Shown here piece after piece: positions 25,523 to 34,776 of a stretch of 55,541 bases of DNA. This DNA comes from Dehalococcoidia bacterium (lineage in GTDB: Bacteria; Chloroflexota; Dehalococcoidia; Lucifugimonadales; Lucifugimonadaceae), in the NCBI GenBank assembly GCA_022451965.1, contig JAKUNJ010000001.1:1-55541 (forward strand), in the 5' to 3' direction. Under the pieces are notes generated by a model, which was given only the letters and a program-made list of their open reading frames with translations, made no database searches and was not told where the DNA came from. Numbering within the stretch: the stretch's first letter is position 1; every line of letters starts with the position of its first letter. Position numbers and translations under genes: made by a program.

Positions 25523-26443
25523 ATGAAAAATAAAAAAATAGTTGGAGCAATGGTAGCAGTTGCAACTCCTTTTAATGATGATTTTTCTGTAGATTATAGT
25601 TCTTTTGAAAAGAATATAAAATTTATGATAAGAAGAGGTTTGAGTGAAGGTAATGCTACTTTATTGATTGGTGGAGCCGGAGGTGAGCACCCTGCTTTGA
25701 ATGTAGATGAAAGGATAAAACTAATGGAAGTAGCAGTTAATTCTGCTGAAAATAAAATTCCTGTTCTTACATCAATTCAGCATACTGATTGGAGAGAAAT
25801 AAATAAAATGGCTAGGTCTGCTGAAGAATTAGGTATTTTTGGATGCCAGCTTGGTCCTACTTATTACTATATGCCCACTAGAAATGATGTGCTAGACCTA
25901 TTTAACAGCGTTTCCGACCACTCTAGAGTCAACCTAATGATTTATCATACTTGGTGGGATGGATTTGTTATGGATTTTGAATTATTAGATAAGTTAATAG
26001 AAATACCTAATGTTAATTCAATCAAATGGAGTCATGGTGCTATTGATAAATTTAGAGAAGGACTAACTAGATACTCGAAAGATGTATCTATGATTGATAA
26101 TTCTGGTAATCATGTTTTAAGTCATATCTATGGAGCATCAGGCTTCATTACTCACCTAAGTAGTTTTTGGCCCGAATACCCAAATTCAATTTGGGAAGCC
26201 CTAGAATCAAATAATTATGAAAAAGCTAGAGATTTACTGCTGGGATTTAAGTTTGAATGGATTAATTGGGTAAGAAAGGTAGTCCAGCAAACTGGTGGTG
26301 AAGGGCCTTTTATTAAGGTTGCAATGGAACTAGTTGGACTTAAAGCTGGGCCACCAAGACCTCCATCTAGAATACCATCACAAGAACTAATAAATGAGTT
26401 AGATAAAATATTATCAAAATATAAGGTTCCAAGAGAAAATTAA
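25523..26443 (+). CDS. DapA-superfamily aldolase/dehydratase
   Basis: A 306-residue TIM-barrel protein with the class I Schiff-base lysine K168 (N-S-I-K-W-S-H) and catalytic tyrosine Y141 (L-M-I-Y-H-T-W). The loop G-G-A-G-G-E-H-P-A-L takes the place of the DapA G-T-T-G-E motif. The Trp-rich Y-H-T-W-W-D-G after the tyrosine is not DapA-like, so a sugar-acid substrate, for example a 4-deoxy-5-oxoglucarate or 2-keto-3-deoxy acid, is more likely than aspartate semialdehyde (inference). AGAGGC is a weak Shine-Dalgarno. thrS follows 8 bp downstream. Confidence 0.83.
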   Translation: MKNKKIVGAMVAVATPFNDDFSVDYSSFEKNIKFMIRRGLSEGNATLLIGGAGGEHPALNVDERIKLMEVAVNSAENKIPVLTSIQHTDWREINKMARSAEELGIFGCQLGPTYYYMPTRNDVLDLFNSVSDHSRVNLMIYHTWWDGFVMDFELLDKLIEIPNVNSIKWSHGAIDKFREGLTRYSKDVSMIDNSGNHVLSHIYGASGFITHLSSFWPEYPNSIWEALESNNYEKARDLLLGFKFEWINWVRKVVQQTGGEGPFIKVAMELVGLKAGPPRPPSRIPSQELINELDKILSKYKVPREN

Positions 26444-26451
26444 TATAGTTA

Positions 26452-28179
26452 ATGGATAATATGACAACAGAAAATATTGAAGAATATAGGCATAAACTTA
26501 GACATTCAGCTGCTCATTTATTAGCAGAAGCTGTATTAAAAAGACACCCAGAAGCTAAATTGGCCATAGGACCTCCAATAAATGATGGTTTCTTTTATGA
26601 CTTTGATATAGATAAAACTTTTTCTCCTCAAGATTTAGCAACCATAGAAAGAGATATGAAAAGATCTATAAAAAGGAATACTAAATTTGAGAGAAGAGAA
26701 ATATCTAAAAATGAAGCGTTAGATATATATAAAAATAATCCCTATAAATTAGAGATCATTAATTCTATGCCTGAGGATGAAGTTATAACTGAATACAGTC
26801 ATTCTGACGGGAAATTTATAGATTTATGCGAAGGGGGACACGCAGATAAAACTGGAGATATCAAGGCTATAAAACTTTTATCTACTGCTGGTGCATACTG
26901 GAGAGGTGATGAGAAAAACAAAATGCTTCAGAGAATTTATGGAACAGCCTGGGAATCAGAGGAGCTACAAAAAGATTATCTAGATAAAAGACAAAAAGCC
27001 TTAGAAAGTGATCATAGAAAATTAGGAGTTTCTCTTGATTTATTTTTTCTTGATCCGATAAGTCCCGCAAATCCATTTTTTTTGCCTAATGGAGCATTTG
27101 TTTACAATAAATTGATAGAATTTGTAAGAAATCTCTATGAGAAATATGATTATAAAGAAGTTATAACCCCTCAATTATTTTCAACAGATCTTTGGAAACA
27201 ATCTGGTCATTATGATTTCTATTTAGATAATATGTATATGATGGAGATTGATGATAATGAAGTAGGGATAAAGCCTATGAATTGTCCTGCTCATGCTGTG
27301 ATTTATAGATCTACATTAAGATCCTATAGAGATCTACCTCTCAGGTTGGCAGATTTTGGTAGATTACACCGATACGAAAGATCAGGAGTAACACATGGAT
27401 TAACAAGAGTAAGGTCATTTTCACAAGATGATGCTCATATATTTTGTTCTAGGGAAGATGCAGGAAATGAAATCAAAAAATTTCTTGAGATGCTAAGAGA
27501 ATCATACACAGCTTTTGGATTTGAAGAACCCCGCCTTACTCTTTCACTAAGGCCAGAAAAGAGAGCTGGGGATGATGAAATTTGGGATTTGGCTGAACAG
27601 CAATTAAGAGAAGTACTTAGTGAATTTGATGAAAATTTCGAAGAGATTGAGGGAGAAGGAGCCTTTTATGGGCCGAAAATAGATATTTTTATTCCAGACG
27701 TTATGGGAAGAGAATGGCAACTAGGAACAGCTCAAATGGATTTCTCATTACCAGAAAGATTTAATTTAGAATTTATAAATAGTAAAGGTGAAAAAGAAAG
27801 GCCCGTTGTAATACATAGGGCTATGCTTGGATCAATAGAAAGATTTATTGGTATATTACTTGAACATACCAGTGGAGATCTTCCATTTTGGCTAGCGCCT
27901 AATCAAGTAAATATAATCCCTATATCCGAAAAGCATTTAAGTTATGCAAATAAGTTATGTAACGAATTATTAGAAAGAAAATTTAGAGTTTTGGTTGATG
28001 ATTCTAACGAAAGATTAGGTCAAAAGATAAGAAATAGTGAACTTAAAAAAATTCCTGTGATGATTATAGTTGGAGATAAGGAAATAGAAACAAAATCAGG
28101 ATCAGTCAGAACAAGGAAATATGGAGATTTAGGAAGTTTAGATAAAAATAAGCTTATAGAAAAGCTCTTAACTTTTTAA
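26452..28179 (+). CDS. thrS: Threonine--tRNA ligase without TGS domain
   Basis: A 575-residue class II synthetase. The editing domain begins almost at the N-terminus with H-S-A-A-H and C-E-G-G-H. The catalytic core carries the zinc ligands in M-N-C-P-A-H, D-D-A-H-I-F and V-I-H-R-A-M, plus motif 2 R-L-H-R-Y-E and motif 3 G-S-I-E-R-F. The C-terminal anticodon-binding domain (N-I-I-P-I onwards, about 480-575) is present. The roughly 60-residue N-terminal TGS domain of the E. coli enzyme is missing, a variant known from several phyla. It charges tRNA-Thr in the cytoplasm. Confidence 0.96.
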   Translation: MDNMTTENIEEYRHKLRHSAAHLLAEAVLKRHPEAKLAIGPPINDGFFYDFDIDKTFSPQDLATIERDMKRSIKRNTKFERREISKNEALDIYKNNPYKLEIINSMPEDEVITEYSHSDGKFIDLCEGGHADKTGDIKAIKLLSTAGAYWRGDEKNKMLQRIYGTAWESEELQKDYLDKRQKALESDHRKLGVSLDLFFLDPISPANPFFLPNGAFVYNKLIEFVRNLYEKYDYKEVITPQLFSTDLWKQSGHYDFYLDNMYMMEIDDNEVGIKPMNCPAHAVIYRSTLRSYRDLPLRLADFGRLHRYERSGVTHGLTRVRSFSQDDAHIFCSREDAGNEIKKFLEMLRESYTAFGFEEPRLTLSLRPEKRAGDDEIWDLAEQQLREVLSEFDENFEEIEGEGAFYGPKIDIFIPDVMGREWQLGTAQMDFSLPERFNLEFINSKGEKERPVVIHRAMLGSIERFIGILLEHTSGDLPFWLAPNQVNIIPISEKHLSYANKLCNELLERKFRVLVDDSNERLGQKIRNSELKKIPVMIIVGDKEIETKSGSVRTRKYGDLGSLDKNKLIEKLLTF

Positions 28180-28263
28180 AAATTCACTTGTGATAAGTAT
28201 TTAACTTTGATAACTTCAAAATAAATTATAAAATTATTTTAATTTCAAAATTAAAGGATTATT

Positions 28264-29403
28264 ATGGCTGACAGTGACATATCTCTAAATAGAGGTCTTC
28301 AAGGGATATATCTCGATAGAACTAATACGACTTTCATTGATGGAAAAGAAGGTGTCTTGGAGTACAGCGGCTATAATATTCATGACTTAGCTGAAAATTC
28401 TACATTTGAAGAAACTTCTTATCTTCTAATGTATGGTAATCTTCCAAACACAACTCAATTGGAAGAATTTGACAAATCTTTAAAATCATACAGGAAATTG
28501 CCTCAAAAAACTTACGATATTATTGATATTGTAAAAGATTCTCACCCCATGGATGTATTAAGAACTGCAATATCTTCTTTATCTTCATTTGATGAAGATA
28601 GGGATGATTTTTCTGAAGAAGCAACAATCAGAAAAGGAATAAAATTAACCTCTCAGGTACCTATTATAGTCATGGCTCATAATAGAATGAGAAAAGGCTT
28701 AGATCCTATTGAATCTTCGGATAATTTATCACATGCCGCCAATTTTCTTTATATGCTTCAAGGTGAAGAGCCAAGTGAGGATACTGCAAGATTGATGGAT
28801 ATAGATTTTGTTGTTCATGCAGACCATGGATGTAATGCATCTGCATTTACCACTAGAGTTGTCACAGGAACAAAAGCAGATTTTTATGGTTCTATCACTG
28901 CTGGAATTGCGGCTCTATCTGGGCCTTCCCATGGAGGAGCAGCTGAGGGTGTTATGGAATTAGTAAAAGATGTTGGAACCGCTGATAATGCAGAAAATCA
29001 TGTTAAAAATCTCTTAGCTAGCAGAGAAAGAGTAATGGGGTTTGGCCATAGAGTTTATAAAGCAGCAGATCCCAGAGCAAAACATTTGAAAGAGGGAGTA
29101 AAGAATCTTAGTGAAGAAAAAGGCGAAACTGAATGGTACGATATATTATTAGCTGTTCAAGAAGCAATGACTCCGTATGCTAGAAGAGGAATTCATGCAA
29201 ATGTAGATTTTTTTGCGGGTGCAGTTTATTATCTTTTGGGTATTCCTAAGGATCTTTTTATACCAATATTTGCAGTTGGTAGAATTCCTGGATGGACAAT
29301 ACAAATTCTGGAACAAATGCGCCATAACATACTTATTCGGCCTTTACTTCAATATACTGGTGAAAGATCAAAAGAGTACATACACATTGATAAAAGGGAT
29401 TAG
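28264..29403 (+). CDS. gltA: Citrate synthase
   Basis: A 379-residue class II-type enzyme condensing oxaloacetate and acetyl-CoA. The catalytic triad is visible as H223 (G-P-S-H-G-G), H262 (G-F-G-H-R-V-Y) and D315 (N-V-D-F-F). The D-P-R-A-K segment follows H262. The length matches short bacterial, Gram-positive-type citrate synthases. AAAGGA lies 8 bp before ATG. It begins a plus-strand run through the glycine cleavage genes. Confidence 0.96.
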   Translation: MADSDISLNRGLQGIYLDRTNTTFIDGKEGVLEYSGYNIHDLAENSTFEETSYLLMYGNLPNTTQLEEFDKSLKSYRKLPQKTYDIIDIVKDSHPMDVLRTAISSLSSFDEDRDDFSEEATIRKGIKLTSQVPIIVMAHNRMRKGLDPIESSDNLSHAANFLYMLQGEEPSEDTARLMDIDFVVHADHGCNASAFTTRVVTGTKADFYGSITAGIAALSGPSHGGAAEGVMELVKDVGTADNAENHVKNLLASRERVMGFGHRVYKAADPRAKHLKEGVKNLSEEKGETEWYDILLAVQEAMTPYARRGIHANVDFFAGAVYYLLGIPKDLFIPIFAVGRIPGWTIQILEQMRHNILIRPLLQYTGERSKEYIHIDKRD

Positions 29404-29409
29404 TTAGTT

Positions 29410-30582
29410 ATAACTGATAATTTTGTTATAGAAAAAGTCATTAATCATGGCCGAATTTCTTCTAAAGATTTTATAGATTTATGCCTTTACGGAGAAGAAG
29501 GTTACTATACTTATCAAAGAAAAAGTAGGAATGTTTACTTTAAAGACTATGCTACCTCTCCTTTGACGCATCCTCTTTTTGGATATTTACTATCTAACCT
29601 GATTTCAAATCTAATTGATACTTTCGATAATAAAGAAATAATTAAGATTTCAGAATTTGGTGCAGGTAACGGAACTTTAGCATATGACATAAAAAAATCT
29701 CTTGCGTCATTTGGATATAAGAATTTTTCATATGAAGCTTTTGATCGCTCAATCACAGATTCTGTGGAAAAAGTTGATAGATTCGACCCCAAAAAAATAA
29801 AAAAAGCTAATCGAATAATAATTTCTAATGAGCTATTTGATGCATTGCCTCATCATATTTTTGAAATAAAAAACAAAAAAATCTTTGAAAAATATGTTGA
29901 GTTCAAGAATAATAAACTCATAGAAATATTAGATGAACCTTCTAGTAATTGCAGTTGCATTATTAATAGAATAAATAGATTAAGCAAACCAATAGATAAT
30001 TGTGTGGGAGAAGTATTTTGTTCAAAAAATTCTATATTTCAATCATTTAAGTCCTTGTGTGAACGAGCTTATATAATATCCATAGATTATGGTTTGAATG
30101 AAAAAGATTTGTTTTATAACGGGAAAAAAAAATCTAATGTGAGTGTTATTCACAATCATAGTTTTTATGATAATTATTTTTATAAGCCAGGATACTCAGA
30201 TATAACCTTTCAGGTAGATATTAATGAGTTACTAAATAACTTCGAAAATATTAATTTTAAAATTAATTATCTTGGGAATCAAAGGGAGTTTTTATTTAAC
30301 TTAGGTATCGGAGAAATATTAGGGAAACTAAGTTCTTTATCAACTGCTAATGAAGAAATAAACTACAACAGATATGCAATAAATCAATTAATCAAACCAA
30401 ATGGAATGGGTAATTATTTTGTTACTATTCATTCTAATTTTAATTCTAATTTTAATTTCTTAGATATAAAATATAACAATAAGTTTCTTGAAAAAATCCC
30501 ATTGATTGAAGAATATCCACAAAGATTTGAATTGCCAGGTGTATATAAAAAAAATACTATTATAAAAGAAGACTGGATATAA
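29410..30582 (+). CDS. MidA/NDUFAF7-family SAM-dependent methyltransferase with non-canonical start
   Basis: The protein has the MidA layout. An N-terminal G-R-I-S-S-K-D-F-I-D-L-C-L-Y-G and G-Y-Y come first, then T-H-P-L-F-G, then the SAM site E-F-G-A-G-N-G-T-L-A. N-E-L-F-D-A-L-P follows, with a D-Y-G and Q-V-D-I-N region. The family methylates arginine in respiratory complex I assembly in mitochondria; the bacterial role is unclear. The frame is open from the citrate synthase stop, yet no ATG, GTG or TTG occurs before TTG 29563, which would delete the conserved N-terminus. ATA 29410, 11 bp after AAAAGGG, or ATT 29440 are candidate starts. The 3' end abuts gcvT. Confidence 0.78.
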   Translation: MTDNFVIEKVINHGRISSKDFIDLCLYGEEGYYTYQRKSRNVYFKDYATSPLTHPLFGYLLSNLISNLIDTFDNKEIIKISEFGAGNGTLAYDIKKSLASFGYKNFSYEAFDRSITDSVEKVDRFDPKKIKKANRIIISNELFDALPHHIFEIKNKKIFEKYVEFKNNKLIEILDEPSSNCSCIINRINRLSKPIDNCVGEVFCSKNSIFQSFKSLCERAYIISIDYGLNEKDLFYNGKKKSNVSVIHNHSFYDNYFYKPGYSDITFQVDINELLNNFENINFKINYLGNQREFLFNLGIGEILGKLSSLSTANEEINYNRYAINQLIKPNGMGNYFVTIHSNFNSNFNFLDIKYNNKFLEKIPLIEEYPQRFELPGVYKKNTIIKEDWI

Positions 30583-31656
30583 ATGCTAAAAACAATTTTT
30601 CATGACAAGCACGAATTAAGTAATGCAAAAATGGTCGATTTTGAAGGCTGGAATATGCCCATTAGTTATCCATCAGGAATAATTAAAGAAGCAGGCTTCG
30701 TTAGAAAAAACTCAGGTTTTTTTGATGTATCTCATATGGGAAGGATAGAAATTTTAGGAGAAGATCGAAATGACTTTATTGAAAAAATATTTCCTATTGA
30801 TTTAGATTCTCTAGAATTAGGTTCAGCTAAATATACATTATTAATTAATGAAAATAATGAAATTCTAGATGATCTAATTATTTATAATCTTATTGACCGA
30901 TTTCTAATAGTTATAAATGCTTCAAATACAAATAAAGATTTAGAATGGATCTACTCTAAAATTAAAGGAGATGTCAGAATAAATAACATTACATTAGAAT
31001 CTGGAATGTTAGCTATTCAGGGTCCCGAGGTAATAAAAAAAATAAGTTCAATTAGTAATTCAATAAAAAACTTAGGTAGATATAAATTTAAGAATATTTC
31101 TATTAATGAAAAGAATATATTTGTGGCTAGAACTGGTTACACGGGAGAAGATGGCTTTGAAATAATATTTGATAATTCATCTTCTGACTTTGTATGGGAT
31201 CTTATGAACAAATTAGATATCCCTCCATGCGGACTTGGTGCAAGAGATTTATTGAGAATAGAAGCAGGATTACATTTATATGGACATGAAATCCAAGAAG
31301 ATTATAACCCCATTGATATAGGCCTAGAAAGATTACTTGAAACTAAAAATAAAAGCTATGTTAGCTACGAATATATAAATAGTACAGAAATAAAAAATGG
31401 AGAAAAGTCCATTGCAGGTTTTTTTGTATTAGATAGAGGCATACCAAGAGAAGGTAATGAAATATTTTATGAAGAAAATATAATTGGAAATATTACCTCT
31501 GGAACATATTCACCTACATTAAATAGTTCAATTGCAATAGGAATGATAAATCAGGACTTCAATATTATTAGCAATAAGGTTAGAATTAAAGTAAGAGATA
31601 AATTTTTAGAAGCAGAGATTACAAAACTTCCTTTTTACAGGAGAAAGAAAAAATGA
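30583..31656 (+). CDS. gcvT: Aminomethyltransferase, glycine cleavage T protein
   Basis: A 357-residue tetrahydrofolate-binding T protein. Landmarks are F-E-G-W-N-M-P-I-S-Y, F-F-D-V-S-H-M-G-R, R-T-G-Y-T-G-E-D-G-F-E and G-L-G-A-R-D-L-L-R-I-E-A-G. It transfers the methylene group from aminomethyl-lipoyl-GcvH to THF. ATG directly follows the methyltransferase stop, and the 3' end overlaps gcvH by 4 bp, so it is tightly co-translated. Confidence 0.96.
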   Translation: MLKTIFHDKHELSNAKMVDFEGWNMPISYPSGIIKEAGFVRKNSGFFDVSHMGRIEILGEDRNDFIEKIFPIDLDSLELGSAKYTLLINENNEILDDLIIYNLIDRFLIVINASNTNKDLEWIYSKIKGDVRINNITLESGMLAIQGPEVIKKISSISNSIKNLGRYKFKNISINEKNIFVARTGYTGEDGFEIIFDNSSSDFVWDLMNKLDIPPCGLGARDLLRIEAGLHLYGHEIQEDYNPIDIGLERLLETKNKSYVSYEYINSTEIKNGEKSIAGFFVLDRGIPREGNEIFYEENIIGNITSGTYSPTLNSSIAIGMINQDFNIISNKVRIKVRDKFLEAEITKLPFYRRKKK

Positions 31657-32030
31657 GTGAAATTCCTAAATCATTGAAATATTCCAAAGACCATGAATGG
31701 ATAATTTTAGAAGGTAATATAGCAACAATTGGAATAACTCAACATGCTGCAGAATCCTTAGGTGATATTGTTTATGTTGATATAAATAGTATTGATAAAG
31801 AGCTAAAACAATTCGATAAGTTTGGAGAAATTGAATCTGTAAAAGCAGTCTCTGATTTATATGTCCCCATTTCTGGCAAAGTAATTGAAACAAATGCTGA
31901 ATTAGAATCCAACCCTGAATTTGTTAATGATGATTGCTACGATAAAGGTTGGATTATAAAAGTCCAAATAGAGGATTCAAATGAGTTAAAGAATCTTTTG
32001 GATTCAACAGAATACGAAAAAATAATATAA
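31653..32030 (+). CDS. gcvH: Glycine cleavage system H protein
   Basis: A 125-residue lipoyl carrier. The lipoylation site is K64 in E-S-V-K-A-V-S-D, preceded by G-D-I-V-Y-V-D and followed by P-I-S-G-K-V-I-E-T-N. It shuttles the aminomethyl group between P and T proteins and the hydride to L protein. It overlaps gcvT by 4 bp and gcvPA by 1 bp. A Shine-Dalgarno (AGGAGA) lies inside the gcvT 3' end. Confidence 0.97.
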   Translation: MSEIPKSLKYSKDHEWIILEGNIATIGITQHAAESLGDIVYVDINSIDKELKQFDKFGEIESVKAVSDLYVPISGKVIETNAELESNPEFVNDDCYDKGWIIKVQIEDSNELKNLLDSTEYEKII

Positions 32031-33343
32031 TGACTAGCTCACCCTATATACCCTCAACAGATAAAGATAGAGATGAAATGATTAATGCTATTGGTGTTAA
32101 GAATTTTGATGAACTTTTATCGGATATTCCAAAAAATTTCCTATTCCCAAAATTAAGACTAAAAAGCAAACTGTCAGAACCAGAGCTAGTCGAATATTTC
32201 ACAAAAATAGCAAATAATAATGTTGCTTCCAAAATAAAATCGAGCTTTCTAGGAGGAGGATCCTACAATCACTATATTCCTTCTACAGTTAAATCTATGA
32301 TTCAAAGAGGAGAATTCCTAACAGCTTATACTCCATATCAACCTGAAGCTTCACAAGGTACCTTACAAGTTGGTTTTGAATTTCAAACTATGGTTGCACA
32401 ACTATTTGATATGGATGTATGTAACGCCGGAATGTATGATGGCCCAACTGCATTAGCAGAAGCCGCTCTAATGGCTTGCAGAATTAAGAGAAATAATAAA
32501 ATAGCTGTACATGAAAGCGTTTCAAATAAGCATTTAGAAGTATTGAATTCTTATTCTAAATGGCAAAATATTGAAATAATCAACCTAGAGGAAAAAAATA
32601 TTTCAAAACAAGAAAATTTAGCATGCCTTCTTGTTCAATCTCCTAGTAAATATGGAGAAATAATCGATGTTCAAAGTCTATCTAATTTGATTCATGAAAA
32701 AGAAGGGCTATTGATACAGCACACTTACCCTACTTCTTTAGGACTAATAAAACCACCTGGTGAACTTGATGTAGACATTGCAACTGCAGAAGGTCAATCT
32801 CTTGGGGTTTCTTTGTCTTGTGGAGGACCTTACATAGGTCTCTTGACATGTAAGAAAGAATTTATAAGGCAATTGCCTGGAAGAATAATAGGACAAACTT
32901 TAGATAAAAATGGAAAAATTTCTTATGCTCTTACTCTTCAAACAAGAGAACAACATATAAGAAGAGAAAATGCAACATCAAACATTTGTACAAGCACTCA
33001 ACTTATTGGATTAATGGTTGCTGTGTACCTTTCTACTATGGGGCCAGATGGAATAAAACATATTGCAGAAACTTGTTATCATAGAGCCCACTATATGGCG
33101 AATAAAATTGATCAAATTGAAGGATTTAAAGTGACTTCAACAAACTTTTTTAATGAATTTGTTATTGAATCAAAATTTTCTATAAAAAAAATAAATGCTT
33201 TGCTACTAAAAAATGGTATTGAAGGAGGCATAGATATTTCAAATAGAAATAAAAATCTGATGATGGTTGCCGTTACAGAATTAAACACTCCTTCTCATAT
33301 TGACGAAGTAATTAATGAATTAGGAGCTTTCATTGAAAAATAA
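32030..33343 (+). CDS. gcvPA: Glycine dehydrogenase (decarboxylating) subunit 1
   Basis: 437 residues, the N-terminal half of the split P protein. Landmarks are F-L-G-G-G-S-Y-N-H-Y-I-P near the start, Y-T-P-Y-Q-P-E-A-S-Q-G-T-L-Q, and R-E-Q-H-I-R-R-E-N-A-T-S-N-I-C-T. The split arrangement is found in Firmicutes, Thermus, archaea and Chloroflexota. It overlaps gcvPB by 11 bp. Confidence 0.96.
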   Translation: MTSSPYIPSTDKDRDEMINAIGVKNFDELLSDIPKNFLFPKLRLKSKLSEPELVEYFTKIANNNVASKIKSSFLGGGSYNHYIPSTVKSMIQRGEFLTAYTPYQPEASQGTLQVGFEFQTMVAQLFDMDVCNAGMYDGPTALAEAALMACRIKRNNKIAVHESVSNKHLEVLNSYSKWQNIEIINLEEKNISKQENLACLLVQSPSKYGEIIDVQSLSNLIHEKEGLLIQHTYPTSLGLIKPPGELDVDIATAEGQSLGVSLSCGGPYIGLLTCKKEFIRQLPGRIIGQTLDKNGKISYALTLQTREQHIRRENATSNICTSTQLIGLMVAVYLSTMGPDGIKHIAETCYHRAHYMANKIDQIEGFKVTSTNFFNEFVIESKFSIKKINALLLKNGIEGGIDISNRNKNLMMVAVTELNTPSHIDEVINELGAFIEK

Positions 33344-34775
33344 AAATTTACCGTTATTGATGAATCAATCAAAAAAAGGTAGGAAGGCAATATCTCTGCC
33401 AGATATAGGAGTTGAAAAATCCTCATTACCAAAGACTAACTTTTTGAGAAAAAACATTACTCTTCCTGAAGTAGGACAATTAGATCTTATAAGATACTTT
33501 ACTAATTTATCCTCGATGAATTTTTCAATAGATACAAATTTTTATCCCTTGGGATCCTGCACGATGAAGTATAATCCTAAGATCAATGAACAGCTATCTT
33601 CCATCCAAGGTTTTTCAAATGCACATCCTAATCAAATAGATGAAAACATCCAAGGCTGTCTAGAAATAATGTATGATCTTCAAAACGAGCTTGGAGAAAT
33701 AACTGGACTTCCTGGTGTATCTTTGGCCCCATTAGCAGGAGCTCAAGGAGAATATGCAGGCTTACTCATAGCAAGAGAATTTCACAAGCATAATGGAGAT
33801 CATGAGAAAAACATAGCACTAATTCCAGATTCTGCGCATGGTACTAATCCTGCATCAGCGTCCATGGCTGGGTTAGAGGCTGTTACCATCAAAACAACTC
33901 TTGAAGGAGATATAGACTTATCTGATCTAAAAACTAAAGTTAATGATAAAACTGCTGTTTTAATGCTTACTCTTCCTTCAACACTAGGACTCTTTGAACC
34001 AAATATAATTGAAATAACAGAAATCATTCATGATAATGGAGGTTTAGTTTATGCTGATGGAGCAAACCTTAATGCCCTATTAGGTATAACCAAATTTGGA
34101 GAATTAGGGATCGATATATGTCACTCAAATCTACATAAAACATTTTCTACGCCTCATGGAGGTGGTGGCCCAGGAGCTGGACCAGTAATGGTTACAAAAA
34201 AACTTGAATCGTTTTTACCTTATCCTCATGTGAAAAATAATAATAATAACTTTGAAACATATTCACCAAAAAACTCTATTGGAAGATTGAACGGTTTCTT
34301 AGGGTCATTTGGAATTATTTTGAGAGCTTATTCTTATATAAGAAGCTTAGGATCAGAAGGTTTAAAAGAAATTTCTGAAAATGCAATAATTAATGCAAAT
34401 TATATTCAAGAAAAGCTCAAAGGGCACTATGAATTGACTTCATCAAGGTCTTGTATGCACGAAACAGTATTGTCGGCTATTAAACAAAAAGAAAATGGTG
34501 TCAAGGCATTAGATATTGCTAAGAAATTGTTAGATGAAGGCTTTCATGCACCAACTATGTATTTCCCACTAATAGTTGAAGAGGCTCTTATGATAGAACC
34601 TACAGAAAGTGAATCTAAAGAAACTATTGATCAATTTATAAATTGTATGATTGAGATTAGTGAACTTTCTAAAATTCATCCTGAAGAAATAATTAATGCT
34701 CCTATAAATTTACCAGTTGAAAGGTTAGATGAAGCTCTAGCAGCAAGAAATCCTATATTATCTTGGAAGCAATAG
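33333..34775 (+). CDS. gcvPB: Glycine dehydrogenase (decarboxylating) subunit 2
   Basis: 480 residues, the PLP-binding half. The Schiff-base lysine is K269 in N-L-H-K-T-F-S-T-P, followed by H-G-G-G-G-P-G-A-G-P. Y-P-L-G-S-C-T-M-K-Y-N-P and G-T-N-P-A-S are other family marks. With subunit 1 it decarboxylates glycine and loads GcvH. The start codon is TTG or the nearby internal ATG; I kept 33333 because it fits the overlap. No lipoamide dehydrogenase gene is in the window. Confidence 0.96.
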   Translation: MKNKNLPLLMNQSKKGRKAISLPDIGVEKSSLPKTNFLRKNITLPEVGQLDLIRYFTNLSSMNFSIDTNFYPLGSCTMKYNPKINEQLSSIQGFSNAHPNQIDENIQGCLEIMYDLQNELGEITGLPGVSLAPLAGAQGEYAGLLIAREFHKHNGDHEKNIALIPDSAHGTNPASASMAGLEAVTIKTTLEGDIDLSDLKTKVNDKTAVLMLTLPSTLGLFEPNIIEITEIIHDNGGLVYADGANLNALLGITKFGELGIDICHSNLHKTFSTPHGGGGPGAGPVMVTKKLESFLPYPHVKNNNNNFETYSPKNSIGRLNGFLGSFGIILRAYSYIRSLGSEGLKEISENAIINANYIQEKLKGHYELTSSRSCMHETVLSAIKQKENGVKALDIAKKLLDEGFHAPTMYFPLIVEEALMIEPTESESKETIDQFINCMIEISELSKIHPEEIINAPINLPVERLDEALAARNPILSWKQ

Positions 34776-34776
34776 A

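Noticed and set aside
29213-29407. Frame overlapping the citrate synthase 3' end
   Set aside because: It lies fully inside gltA in another frame and has no family resemblance.
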